DNA of 64,000 nucleotides from Chryseobacterium lathyri (lineage in GTDB: Bacteria > Bacteroidota > Bacteroidia > Flavobacteriales > Weeksellaceae). Below the pieces are notes generated by a model. That model saw only the letters and a program-made list of their open reading frames with translations. It was not told the DNA's origin and did no database searches. Below are positions 54,633 to 63,170 of this stretch, one piece after another. A program made the translations under genes and the position numbers. Position 1 is the stretch's first letter. Each line of letters begins with the position of its first letter. The stretch is taken from contig NZ_QNFY01000013.1 of assembly GCF_003290185.1 (NCBI RefSeq), forward strand, positions 62,001-126,000, written 5' to 3'.

Positions 54633-54851
54633 TTATCCTTTCGTACCCATAACACTTTCAAAAGTATATACCACAGAATCATCCTTAATTACAGGTGCAG
54701 AAACTTTTGAAGTTGTCAAACTGGGATAGGTATTTGCATAAAAATTCATCACTGCATCCACGCTCCAACGTGGTTCGGGGTCGTCAAGAATTATTTTCAA
54801 TCCTTTGTCCATGAGTACAAATACTCTCGCTAGTTCAAGTGCTAATAACAT
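54633..54851 (-). CDS. PRTRC system protein C, ubiquitin-like (Prok_Ub)
   Basis: A 72-aa protein with the family pattern DDPEPRWSVDAVMNFYANTYPSLTTS (about 23-48) and a beta-strand end that finishes in VMGTKG, with a C-terminal glycine. It is the ubiquitin-like member of the PRTRC cassette. The terminal Gly would be available for adenylation by the ThiF protein without prior processing, which fits the absence of a JAB peptidase gene here. It is 18 bp downstream of protein E. Confidence 0.85.
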   Translation of the reverse strand: MLLALELARVFVLMDKGLKIILDDPEPRWSVDAVMNFYANTYPSLTTSKVSAPVIKDDSVVYTFESVMGTKG

Positions 54852-54869
54852 GATCTTTCAATTTTATTG

Positions 54870-55430
54870 TTAAACATTCATTTGGTCTATAGGCTCATCA
54901 GTTTCGCTCTGCGGTCTTGCAAAAAGGTCAGGTGCAAAATGGGATTGATATAAATCCTGTTTCTGACCGATTGTTTCAGCATGTTCGGGATATTCGGAAG
55001 CTTTAGGCAGTGCTGTCCATGCTTCCTTAAATTTTCCTTCATTTTCCAGTGCTTCGGCTTTTGCCATAGCATCGATGTACTTCTTGTTCTTGGCTTCCTT
55101 CTCTTTTTTCGTTTTATCAGCTTTTTCCTTTTCCATTGCAGACTGTTTTTTGGCTTCCTCCATCTGCTTCATAAAAGTTTCCATATTGGACATAAGCCCC
55201 GAAGCGGATTCAACTGGTTTTTTGATATGTGAGAAAAATTCAGCATCCAGTTCTTCTGCCGTTCCTTTCAGGTTAAGGGGTGGGATAATGTTTTTTGCTT
55301 TATCTCCACAGCCGTCATTCTGAACCAAAATAGACACAACTATTTTATCTTCTGTAGCTTTGGCAACCGTTAGCGTTAATTTGCTTTGCAAGTCCATTTT
55401 TGCTATCTGCTTAAAAAAATTCGCTTCCAT
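54870..55430 (-). CDS. PRTRC system protein E
   Basis: A 186-aa soluble protein with an N-terminal beta-rich part (LQSKLTLTVAKATEDKIVVSI), the conserved IIPPLNLKGTAEELD, and a Lys/Glu/Ala-rich coiled coil (about 85-140). It fits PRTRC protein E and opens the E-C-F-B-ThiF order. It lies 29 bp from the preceding gene, so the cassette may be co-transcribed with the small genes upstream. Confidence 0.85.
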   Translation of the reverse strand: MEANFFKQIAKMDLQSKLTLTVAKATEDKIVVSILVQNDGCGDKAKNIIPPLNLKGTAEELDAEFFSHIKKPVESASGLMSNMETFMKQMEEAKKQSAMEKEKADKTKKEKEAKNKKYIDAMAKAEALENEGKFKEAWTALPKASEYPEHAETIGQKQDLYQSHFAPDLFARPQSETDEPIDQMNV

Positions 55431-55459
55431 AATATTGTAGTTTAAGATTATTGATTTAT

Positions 55460-55843
55460 TTATAATTGATCGTATGGTGAGATAATTTCGGAAGGGTTAT
55501 TTAGCTTATACTTTTCAATGAGAAGATTCGCAATTTCATCCTCCGAATATTTCAGGTATCTTAGTCTTTTTATATACTTTTTCACATTTTTTTTTGCATC
55601 CCGCCCGTGTTCTTCTTTAAGATCAAGTAAATGTGTTTTCCAGTTATAAATGGCGTGTAAAATACTTGAATACGTCATACAAGCATATTGCTGTGCCTTT
55701 TCAGGATTATCATACTTGAACCCCCACTGGATATAGTTAGAAATAATGGACAAAAACCGATGTGACTGACTTTTTCCGATGCGCCGTTCTATTTCCAGAA
55801 ACTCATTGAAGAGATAGTCCATAAACCTATTATCTTTTTCCAT
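55460..55843 (-). CDS. Hypothetical protein upstream of PRTRC cassette
   Basis: A 127-aa basic helical protein, no recognised domain. 29 bp before PRTRC E and 11 bp after the next gene on the same strand. Likely in the operon. Confidence 0.5.
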   Translation of the reverse strand: MEKDNRFMDYLFNEFLEIERRIGKSQSHRFLSIISNYIQWGFKYDNPEKAQQYACMTYSSILHAIYNWKTHLLDLKEEHGRDAKKNVKKYIKRLRYLKYSEDEIANLLIEKYKLNNPSEIISPYDQL

Positions 55844-55854
55844 GTTGTAAAAAA

Positions 55855-56109
55855 TTAGCGTGTATAATTATGTTTTGCCTTTGGGATGCTGTCATCTTTG
55901 AGAAGCGGTCTATTGCCTTTACCTTCACGGTCATAATTTATCTTGTAGCCGTTGCTCTGTATGATACCTTCCAAAAGATTCCTTGCTCCTGTGGCATCCC
56001 AATCGTCCGATGCCGTCATATTCAGGCAGTGCAAACGTTCAAAATCCTTAACCATTCGGGCTATGATGGATAATGCCCGATATTCTGTTTTATCTGCTAG
56101 GTTGCTCAT
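55855..56109 (-). CDS. Hypothetical protein
   Basis: An 84-aa soluble protein with SIIARMVKDFERLHCLN and SDDWDATGARNLLEG motifs, no known family. It overlaps the next upstream gene (56090-56290) by 20 bp, typical of packed plasmid-type operons. Confidence 0.5.
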   Translation of the reverse strand: MSNLADKTEYRALSIIARMVKDFERLHCLNMTASDDWDATGARNLLEGIIQSNGYKINYDREGKGNRPLLKDDSIPKAKHNYTR

Positions 56110-56290
56110 GATCCAATTTTGATTTTAGTTCCAAAAGTTTGTTGTATATGTCATTCCAGTATTCCTGCCTCACTTTATCGTAAGGGACAGGCGGAACATG
56201 GTGCAAGTCCTTAAAATTTTCCGCCTGCTCGATAGCTTTATTCAAGTCGGTTACTGTGATCTCAAAACCGTTTAAATCCGTGATTTTCAT
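56090..56290 (-). CDS. Small hypothetical protein
   Basis: A 66-aa soluble protein (ITVTDLNKAIEQAENFK, PPVPYDKVRQEYWNDIY). Small proteins of this shape are frequent in Bacteroidota conjugative elements. Function unknown. Confidence 0.5.
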   Translation of the reverse strand: MKITDLNGFEITVTDLNKAIEQAENFKDLHHVPPVPYDKVRQEYWNDIYNKLLELKSKLDHEQPSR

Positions 56291-56317
56291 TTTAAATAAA
56301 TTTTAGATTGATCGATA

Positions 56318-56686
56318 TTAGAACCAACCAAAATCATGGGGATCTAAATAGATGTTATTAAAAATACCCTTAGAATAAGTTGCCCTTCCGAATATACAAT
56401 TGCCTACTTCCTGATAGTCCAGTACAAAATCCACCTTATAAAGCTGTGCAATCTGTAACACAGCTTCTATATTGGGTGTCCATTTCGTTTCATATTCGAT
56501 TTTACCGTCCGCGTTATGGCTGATATAGTAAAAGAAATGTTCGTCTGTATCTGCTAGGAAATCGGGTAGTTTTTGATTTTCCGGTTTCTGTCCCATTTCA
56601 GCTATTGTATTAAATAGCGTTGTTATCTGCTGGATTGCTTCGGTCGATCCCACGAAGACAACCGTATTATTACACCAGTTTGCCAT
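56318..56686 (-). CDS. YubB/DUF1281-type ferredoxin-like protein
   Basis: A 122-aa protein beginning MANWCNNTVVFVG and ending YLDPHDFGWF, with TKWTPNIEAVLQIA in the middle. This fits the YubB/DUF1281 family of plasmid-borne proteins of unknown function. It is 2 bp from the next upstream gene. Confidence 0.6.
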   Translation of the reverse strand: MANWCNNTVVFVGSTEAIQQITTLFNTIAEMGQKPENQKLPDFLADTDEHFFYYISHNADGKIEYETKWTPNIEAVLQIAQLYKVDFVLDYQEVGNCIFGRATYSKGIFNNIYLDPHDFGWF

Positions 56687-56688
56687 GA

Positions 56689-56937
56689 TTACAAGAATTT
56701 TTTAAGGTTTTCGGTTTCCTGCCAGTTTTCTTTTGCGAGCGGAAACCATTGTGCCGCCATCGTACAAAGAATGGCATGATAAATAATCTTCGCAGTCCTA
56801 TAACTGTCCTGCTGTTCGTCTTCAAAATCCAGTGCGCCACTATTCACAGCCTTATAGAAAAGTTCTTCGATTTCCTTTAAGGGTGGGTTTATGGTCAGGA
56901 GTGCTCTGAAATTATCTTTTAATTCTGCCTGTGTCAT
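56689..56937 (-). CDS. Small hypothetical protein
   Basis: An 82-aa helical protein without recognised domain. It lies 2 bp before the DUF1281-type gene and 48 bp after the next upstream gene. Confidence 0.5.
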   Translation of the reverse strand: MTQAELKDNFRALLTINPPLKEIEELFYKAVNSGALDFEDEQQDSYRTAKIIYHAILCTMAAQWFPLAKENWQETENLKKFL

Positions 56938-56985
56938 TTTTTTTGTATTTCCAGGTGACTTTTCACAGTCACCTGTGGTTAAACT

Positions 56986-57405
56986 TTAATCTTCCGTTTG
57001 TTCCGTAAATTCAATGGAGACTACTTCTTTCTCTCCGAACAGCAGTTCTATTGCCAGTTTCAGACTATGGTGGGGGTTTTCACACCCGATAAAGCGCACA
57101 AGGCAGTGTATCATAAAAATGGAATTGTGTCCCCAAAAAAGATGTTCGGAAAATATTTTCGGGTTTCTGTGAAGCTGAACATTGAGCTTTTCGATCACCT
57201 TTTCAATTTCTGTGATCAGGCTGTACCAATAATTCGCTGTTATCAGGCATTGGGGTGGCCAAGCCAGTTTAATATCCTCCTGTTTTTCCCGAAAATGGCT
57301 TATCTCCTTTTGAACAAAGCTGATAAGGTCTTTTAAATCTTTAGGAAATAATCGGGCTAGTACATACGCTCTTTCTGTATTGTTCATTTCGTCCAATGGT
57401 TTCAT
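56986..57405 (-). CDS. Hypothetical protein
   Basis: A 139-aa soluble protein (PLDEMNNTERAYVLARLFPKDLKDL near the start). The ATG at 57405 is chosen because an earlier in-frame start would overlap the next gene by 119 bp. No known family. Confidence 0.55.
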   Translation of the reverse strand: MKPLDEMNNTERAYVLARLFPKDLKDLISFVQKEISHFREKQEDIKLAWPPQCLITANYWYSLITEIEKVIEKLNVQLHRNPKIFSEHLFWGHNSIFMIHCLVRFIGCENPHHSLKLAIELLFGEKEVVSIEFTEQTED

Positions 57406-57430
57406 TTTGATAAATTTTGATGTGTAAAAT

Positions 57431-57847
57431 TCAGTTCTGCGACCTGCGGTAAGTGCTTCGATCAATGAAAGGTTCAATTCTGCAAGAGACCCTTTTATTG
57501 ACAAGATTTGCGTATTCAGTGGCTTTTTTCCTTGTTCCGAAAACCGCACCGTCTACTTTCCAAGTCACTTTATAATGCCTAATTGTGGAAGGCGACCTAA
57601 ATGCGTAATAATCTATCCATTTAAGTTCCTCGTCCCTGAACACCTTGACCGGATGGATATACAGCCCCTTTCCGTCAACATTTGGGTAATAGGTGGATGC
57701 CAGTAATTTTTTCTCCCTGTTGAAGATTTCAAAGCGTACAAAATCTTTGTCGTGCAGGATGATCCTGAATAATTCATCTACATTGAAATGTGCATTCAGT
57801 AGCACATTTTCGTCGTACTTTTTATAGGTTATTACGCCAATATTCAT
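57431..57847 (-). CDS. Hypothetical protein
   Basis: A 138-aa soluble protein of mixed beta character (MNIGVITYKKYDENVLLNAHF; ASTYYPNVDGKGLYIHPVK), no known family. It overlaps only the longer form of the next gene. Confidence 0.5.
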   Translation of the reverse strand: MNIGVITYKKYDENVLLNAHFNVDELFRIILHDKDFVRFEIFNREKKLLASTYYPNVDGKGLYIHPVKVFRDEELKWIDYYAFRSPSTIRHYKVTWKVDGAVFGTRKKATEYANLVNKRVSCRIEPFIDRSTYRRSQN

Positions 57848-57858
57848 TGCGGTATATT

Positions 57859-58032
57859 TTAAATGATTGATTTCTGACCGATTTTTTTAATCCTGATTAT
57901 TGCCCCTATTGGACATCTTTCACAGGCCATTACCTGCTGAATTGCTCCCTGCTCTACGCTGAGTGAGGTTACTTTGACCTTGAAAAAACCTCTATCATGT
58001 TTAAGTGTTATTTTGAATGTTTCCAGTACCAT
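57859..58032 (-). CDS. Small 57-aa hypothetical protein
   Basis: A short gene on the minus strand that starts at ATG 58032 (MVLETFKITL) and ends at TAA 57859. The product has VKVTSLSVEQGAIQQV and MACERCPIGAI (one Cys pair, CERC). This shape recalls small element-borne proteins ending in a CP..AI motif, such as the MACERCP unit. Operon context and ribosome site (AAATTAAAAAA) support it. Confidence 0.6.
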   Translation of the reverse strand: MVLETFKITLKHDRGFFKVKVTSLSVEQGAIQQVMACERCPIGAIIRIKKIGQKSII

Positions 58033-58080
58033 TTTTTTAATTTAAAGGCGACTGCTTTCACAGTCGCCTGTGGTTAATGA

Positions 58081-58617
58081 TTAGTTATAGAATACGTGTC
58101 CGTCCTCGCTCCAATAGCTTCCGCAGAAAAGATCGTTTGCGTAGGATGCATAGTCGAAGTATTGCTTTGAAAAATCGCTGAGGTCTTCGCGCTGGTCAAT
58201 CAATTCCCTCGCAAAATCCTCGTCACTGTCGTATTGCCCAACATAGTCGTTCTCAAAATCCTCCAATAGTTCGGAAACATCACTACTTGACAAATCCTTA
58301 TGATCGTTGTCACACCAAATTAGAAAGGCTTCCAAGGTGTTTTCGTCCAGATTGTTTAAGGCTTCCAATACTTCAAAAATATTTTCGCTGATCCACGATT
58401 CACCGATCAAGCCTTTCGGGATGTTTTCATAATCCTGAAACATATATTCGGGGTCTTCCTCGTCACTGTGCAACTGGGCACAGGCTTCGTAAAACTCGCC
58501 CCTATCGGCATAATCTGACAGTTTTAACCATTTTCCGAAAATTGAACCGTCATTATATTTGGCATATGTTCCCACATATACACTTGCTTCTGTTATATCT
58601 ATTTGCGTTGTTGCCAT
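58081..58617 (-). CDS. ardA: ArdA-type antirestriction protein
   Basis: A 178-aa strongly acidic protein, with TEASVYVGTYAKYNDGSIFGKWLKLSDY at the N-terminus and clusters of Asp/Glu through the body. It is a DNA mimic that inhibits type I restriction and helps an incoming element survive. It lies 28 bp upstream of the small gene 58645-58917 in a leftward operon. Confidence 0.9.
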   Translation of the reverse strand: MATTQIDITEASVYVGTYAKYNDGSIFGKWLKLSDYADRGEFYEACAQLHSDEEDPEYMFQDYENIPKGLIGESWISENIFEVLEALNNLDENTLEAFLIWCDNDHKDLSSSDVSELLEDFENDYVGQYDSDEDFARELIDQREDLSDFSKQYFDYASYANDLFCGSYWSEDGHVFYN

Positions 58618-58644
58618 GATGTTAAATTTTTGAAGGTTTAAAGA

Positions 58645-58917
58645 TTAGTTTGCGCTTGCTACAAGCTGTTTTAATTTGGCTTTTACAGCCCTTGCAACCT
58701 CTCCGCGCCAAGTTGTTGCATTTGCAAGGAAATAGTTGATTACCAGACTTGCCGAATCTTCGTAATAATTGTCGTTTACGCTATTTAGTGAGCGCATGGC
58801 ATCCAAATAAGGCACTGCCCCGAAATAGACGTTTTTCCAGTCTTTTCTGACCATTAGGGCAATCTGTGCTATATTATCGGGTATCTGTACCCCTGTGCTT
58901 TGGGCTGAATTTTTCAT
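58645..58917 (-). CDS. Small hypothetical protein between ssb and ardA
   Basis: A 90-aa helical soluble protein (VRKDWKNVYFGAVPYLDAMRSLN), no recognised family. It lies 23 bp downstream of ssb and upstream of ardA, so it should be expressed early in establishment. Confidence 0.5.
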   Translation of the reverse strand: MKNSAQSTGVQIPDNIAQIALMVRKDWKNVYFGAVPYLDAMRSLNSVNDNYYEDSASLVINYFLANATTWRGEVARAVKAKLKQLVASAN

Positions 58918-58940
58918 AATACTTTTAAATTTGGATTGTT

Positions 58941-59342
58941 TTAAAATGGTAGATCATCGTCATTGTCACCTGCAAAAGCGGGTGCAGTGACAGTTTTTAC
59001 GGTTTCTTTTTGTACTGTTTCCCCGCTCTGTTTTCCGTCCCCACCGTGAAAAATGATATCTGTAACATGAAAATTTAACCCCGCTTTTAGGTTGCCTTCT
59101 TTATCAGTCCACGCACTTGCGCTGACCCTTCCCGAAAGTTCTACAATAGTGCCTTTTGTCAGGTATGGGGCAATGTTTGCAGTTCTCCAAAATGCGCAGT
59201 CGAAAAATGTTGTCTGTTTGATTTTTTCGCCTTCTTTGTTTCGGAATGTGTGTCTGGTAGCAACCCCAAAATTCACTACCTCTTTGCCGTAATTAGTAGT
59301 TCTAACTACCGCATCTCTACTGATTTTCGCTGTGATGTTCAT
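58941..59342 (-). CDS. ssb: Single-stranded DNA-binding protein
   Basis: A 133-aa SSB with the OB-fold start MNITAKISRDAVVR, core FDCAFWR, VELSGRVSA, FHVTDI and a C-terminal acidic tip ending DDDLPF. It coats transferred single-stranded DNA during establishment. It opens the leftward operon with ardA and the small genes. Confidence 0.93.
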   Translation of the reverse strand: MNITAKISRDAVVRTTNYGKEVVNFGVATRHTFRNKEGEKIKQTTFFDCAFWRTANIAPYLTKGTIVELSGRVSASAWTDKEGNLKAGLNFHVTDIIFHGGDGKQSGETVQKETVKTVTAPAFAGDNDDDLPF

Positions 59343-60169
59343 AACGCTTTGTTTTAAATTGTTTTACGATTCTGTTATGCTCTTCCAGTCCTTTCCGAGG
59401 CTCGGCCCCGATATTATTTTCAAAAGAAAAAAAGGAAAAAAAGAAAGCAGACAAACAGATCATCCAAATGCGAAAACCAAGAGAAAAAATGATTTAATGG
59501 GGGGTCCTTTGGGGGGGAACCGTTCATTCATTTTTTCTATTGGTGGGAAGTGGGCCGGATGGATGAACTAACTTGGCTGCCTTTTTATCCTTTTCTTTGG
59601 AAATCATATTACTTGAAATTCAATTCATCAAAATATCCGAATCGATCATTGATTCGGACATTAGAGGATTGTAAACCCGTGGTATGGAATTGTGTTAAGG
59701 ATCGGATTTACATTTTTCTAATAATGAGAAGCCAAAAGCTCTTTTATAGGGTGGAAAGTAGCAAGGAGGTAAATGTGCTTTGGTGTGTGCCTGGGGAACA
59801 ATATAAAACTGCGTGAGCGATTGAAGTGGATAGCCCACAGCTCAGCGAGGACTTGGAACAAAAAGCGCGGTCTGAATTAGACACGCCCCAGTTAAAAAGA
59901 AGCTATACCGTAATTTCAGCATGCCCTCGGAAAAATTATAGAAATTGGATCATGCCTCATTTATTGAGGAACCTGAAATTTTTATGAAATTGTTGAACTT
60001 CTTTATGTTCTATACCCTAAAACCAATTCATTAAAAAAATTACGAAATCGTAGTTGATTTATTGTTTTTATTAACTTATATAGGTTAAAAAAAAGTTATC
60101 TATTTCGTTAATTAAAGTTTATGGTTATATTTATTGTATATATATAATACTAACCATAAAAACTAGATT
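59343..60169. other. Gene-free region with G tracts
   Basis: This 827-bp stretch separates ssb from the second C10 gene. It contains two G runs around 59499-59517 (GGGGGGTCCTTTGGGGGGG) near the ssb promoter side and an AT-rich promoter-like region at about 60110-60165 for the C10 gene. A frame at 59550-59816 and an open stretch at about 59826-59990 (no start codon) have no recognisable features and are not called. Confidence 0.5.
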
Positions 60170-61423
60170 ATGAGAAAATTCTATTTGTATTTAGCTATTC
60201 TTATCTTCTTTTCGTGTAACAGGGAGGATATTAATACGGACAACTCAAATGATGAGAATTATGTTACCTTAAAAGAGAGCAAATCAATCGCTGACTCTTT
60301 ACAGCAGTTCATATTACATAGGAAAGCAAAAGCCAGGCGGGGAGTAAATAAAAGCCGTAATACAGTTCTAGAGAAAGAAATAGTAGGCAGTGATGGAACG
60401 GTTGTCATGCGTATATTTAACTATACCGATGGCGGCTTTATTATTTTAGCAGCTGACCGAAGAGCAAACCCGGTACTCGCATATTCAGACGAAACTTCCT
60501 TTTCTTCAGATACTGTGCCACTTGCCACAGATGCATGGCTTAACGATACGAAGCTTGAAATTGATGCTATCAAAGCAAGAGGAACTCAGGGAACAAATGT
60601 TGCGGATATTCTATTGAAGAAAGCCAAATATACACAGCTATTATCCGGTAACATGGTCTCTACTATAAAAACAAAGGCAGTTGGAGGCAATGTCGCAAAA
60701 CCGCCACCCCCACAATGTGAGGATAGTGAATATATGAATGGTCCGCTTCTTAGTACAAATTGGGACCAAATCGGTGGCTATAATAATTATATGCCGGCGA
60801 AAAGTTGTACTCCTTATTATTGCAATGGTAAAGCTTTTACTGGTTGTGTAGCCACTGCAATGGCACAAGTCATGAGATTTCATCAGTATCCAACTACATT
60901 TAATTATAGCATTATGCCCAGTAGTGTTCCAAATTATACAGATGTTTCTGCAGGAGCAAATGAAATATCTAAACTTATGTGGCGGGCAGCAGATGCAGTT
61001 GGCTCAGATTATAAATGTGATGGAACCGGCGCGGCTGCAGATATAAGTGATATTTCCTCTACTTTTAAAAGTCTTGGGTATTCCACATCCGCAACTTCGG
61101 GTGATTTTAATTCTTCGACAGTTTTGAGTGAAATAACAAGTAACAGGCCCGCTATATTATCAGGTTACAGTACCAAGAGCGGATCACTTTTTCCTACATA
61201 CAGCGGCGGACATGTATGGGTAGTAGACGGAGCACACCACCTCATGACATGTCCTGAAACGTTGCCCGACGGTTCAACAGTTGGCGGAGGGGGTTATCTG
61301 TGGTTCCACATGAATTGGGGATGGGGTGGTTCCCATAACGGCTGGTTCGGGTATGCCGATGCAAATTCAGGTAATGGAAATTACCAATATAAACGACAAA
61401 TGGTTTATTCGATTCATAAATAA
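60170..61423 (+). CDS. Second C10 (streptopain-type) cysteine protease lipoprotein
   Basis: A 417-aa lipoprotein with lipobox FFSC (Cys16). It keeps Cys226 in TGCVATAMAQVM and His348 in GGHVWVVDGA, then MNWGWGG. The same spacing as the 44793-46007 product and the same neighbour type (a small lipoprotein) show a duplicated cassette, here in opposite orientation. The prodomain part (about 25-160) is diverged. Confidence 0.92.
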   Translation: MRKFYLYLAILIFFSCNREDINTDNSNDENYVTLKESKSIADSLQQFILHRKAKARRGVNKSRNTVLEKEIVGSDGTVVMRIFNYTDGGFIILAADRRANPVLAYSDETSFSSDTVPLATDAWLNDTKLEIDAIKARGTQGTNVADILLKKAKYTQLLSGNMVSTIKTKAVGGNVAKPPPPQCEDSEYMNGPLLSTNWDQIGGYNNYMPAKSCTPYYCNGKAFTGCVATAMAQVMRFHQYPTTFNYSIMPSSVPNYTDVSAGANEISKLMWRAADAVGSDYKCDGTGAAADISDISSTFKSLGYSTSATSGDFNSSTVLSEITSNRPAILSGYSTKSGSLFPTYSGGHVWVVDGAHHLMTCPETLPDGSTVGGGGYLWFHMNWGWGGSHNGWFGYADANSGNGNYQYKRQMVYSIHK

Positions 61424-61430
61424 AATCAAT

Positions 61431-61898
61431 ATGAAAAATTTATTGTTAATAATCGTAAGTGTTCTTTCTTTCACTGCATGTAAGAAAGAGGAAGCTAAGC
61501 AAACAAACCTATATGATAAGGTTTACCTAAATTTAGTAGATGAGAATGGTGTAAATGTCCTGAATTCAAAGTTGACAATAGCTGACCTGGATCTATATTA
61601 CGTCACAAGTGCAGGTGATAAAATCCTTCAAAATCATGAAAATCTGGATTTTCCAAAGAATATGAATATTGTAAATGAGGGGGTGGATAAGATGCTGATT
61701 GTGTTTGCAAATGTAGAAGCTCAAAATAATGAGTATGCAGAAAGCATATTAAAAGTTAAAGGTTATGATGATATAACAATTAAGGTTAAGGTTCAAAAAA
61801 ATGGCGGTAGCCTTGGATATTCCGACTTATTTTTAAATGGAAAAAACATACCTGTAGATTTGAGATCTAAACCTATTAAGTTACAGCTGGAAAAATAG
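61431..61898 (+). CDS. Small lipoprotein paired with the C10 protease
   Basis: A 155-aa lipoprotein, lipobox FTAC (Cys17), followed by KKEEAKQTN. It corresponds in position to the 44290-44772 lipoprotein, and both have short beta-rich mature parts with an LxxYY motif. The ATG at 61431 is chosen because it begins the signal peptide; an earlier in-frame start is inside the protease gene. Inhibitor role by analogy only. Confidence 0.6.
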   Translation: MKNLLLIIVSVLSFTACKKEEAKQTNLYDKVYLNLVDENGVNVLNSKLTIADLDLYYVTSAGDKILQNHENLDFPKNMNIVNEGVDKMLIVFANVEAQNNEYAESILKVKGYDDITIKVKVQKNGGSLGYSDLFLNGKNIPVDLRSKPIKLQLEK

Positions 61899-61911
61899 TT
61901 CCATTCAGATA

Positions 61912-61946
61912 TACAAAGACCACAGATTTGTGGTCTTTGTATTTTT
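61912..61946. terminator. Strong terminator after C10 operon
   Basis: TACAAAGACCACA (61912-61924) pairs perfectly with 61929-61941 over a 4-nt GATT loop, followed by TTTTT. It ends the rightward C10 transcript. Confidence 0.9.
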
Positions 61947-62058
61947 CCCTCCAATAGATAAAAAAACGTTTCCTTTCGATTAACGGCAATAATAGCCGCT
62001 CATTTATATCATCAAAGTTAGATGCGATAATTTTTACGCCATATTTAGAATTTAGATA

Positions 62059-63021
62059 CTAGGAAAGCAAATCACCATAAAAATTACCGTCAACTTTATA
62101 AACATGGTTAATCTTATCATTTTCACATCGTCCAACGAGGTTATATTCCTCCGACCTATATAAGTAAACCTTCCCGCAACATCCCTTTTTAATGCAGTCC
62201 GCAGATCTTTTGTTAAAAGTAAAATGCCAAGGTCCATTTCTCCGAATTGAAATATGAGTTTGTTCATCAAATAGAACCTCTCGCTCTACCGGCAATTTTT
62301 CACCCAAGATCAAGTATAAAATTTTATGGGGAAATTTGGTCTTTTTGAGTTTTTCTTTATAAAAATATAAGAATATCGGAAGTGCACAAAGCAAACTCAT
62401 CATTGACATTTTCCAGACCCATTCATTTGAGGACAATATATAATAAATTCCAATTGCTATTACCAAAGTAAGCAGCGTCATTACGATCAGATAATACACA
62501 TACGAATCTTTAACCGATTGTGAGAATGGAAATGATATCTTTTCCTTTTCATCCGCTTTGAAAAAGACTGTATTATCATCTTGAAAATCCAAAGACCGAC
62601 AAAGTACCGTTCTAATTTGCTGGCTAGGCATCTGCATTATTTTAGCAGCAATATGTTTATGAGTGATCACATTAATCTTAATGTTTGGATTATGCATTCG
62701 TAATTTATCAACCACAGCCAATTCATCAGAAGTAGAAATTCGATTAGTAACAAAATTAAAAATTTCAACATTGTAATTTTTAGTGACGCAGTTAACAAAG
62801 TCCTGCCGAATCTTCGTTTTGACATCGCTTCTGGAAGATATAGCAAAATATTCCTTCGAATGCGGAATATAACCATCTTTACCGCCATCTCCATTACTTC
62901 CATATGATGCTACACGTTGAAATTCTATGCCATAAATTGCATCAAAATATCTTTCGCAGTAATCTTGAAACTCAAAGCTGTGTTTTCCTTCTAACAGCAT
63001 TTCCATTAAGTCTATTTCCAT
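62059..63021 (-). CDS. REase-like nuclease domain fused to two TM segments
   Basis: A 320-aa protein. Residues about 15-110 resemble Mrr-like/PD-(D/E)XK nuclease domains: NGDGGKDGYI (43-52), then YFAISSRSD in place of the usual QxS/ExK motif, which may be degenerate. TM segments lie at about 175-195 and 205-225. The rest (about 240-320) is basic with four Cys (CIKKGCCGK..RC). Such membrane-tethered nuclease proteins resemble effectors of defence systems, but I match no known one. Confidence 0.55.
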   Translation of the reverse strand: MEIDLMEMLLEGKHSFEFQDYCERYFDAIYGIEFQRVASYGSNGDGGKDGYIPHSKEYFAISSRSDVKTKIRQDFVNCVTKNYNVEIFNFVTNRISTSDELAVVDKLRMHNPNIKINVITHKHIAAKIMQMPSQQIRTVLCRSLDFQDDNTVFFKADEKEKISFPFSQSVKDSYVYYLIVMTLLTLVIAIGIYYILSSNEWVWKMSMMSLLCALPIFLYFYKEKLKKTKFPHKILYLILGEKLPVEREVLFDEQTHISIRRNGPWHFTFNKRSADCIKKGCCGKVYLYRSEEYNLVGRCENDKINHVYKVDGNFYGDLLS

Positions 63022-63107
63022 AAGTATAAATTTTAATGTTTATTTAAATTGAAAGATAAAGATAAGTCAACGCTCAATATCGCTTGCTATTCTTGATTGC
63101 ATAAAGA

Positions 63108-63142
63108 AAAACACCCGAATCTTGGGTAGAATCGGGTGTTTT
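63108..63142. terminator. Hairpin terminator
   Basis: AAAACACCCGA (63108-63118) pairs with TCGGGTGTTTT (63132-63142). On the minus strand it is followed by a T run, fitting a terminator for the small membrane gene at 63250-63495. Confidence 0.75.
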
Positions 63143-63170
63143 AGCCATTATTAACCTATTTTATGAAAAG

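Noticed and set aside
57431..57549. The extended N-terminus of the 56986 gene overlapping the next gene by 119 bp.
   Set aside because: A downstream ATG at 57405 removes the overlap and starts a more conserved-looking sequence.
59550..59990. A frame of 88 codons and a further open stretch with Lys/Arg-rich reading in the gene-free region before the C10 gene.
   Set aside because: The first has no recognisable motif; the second has no start codon. Either could be a decayed gene, but the evidence is too weak to call.
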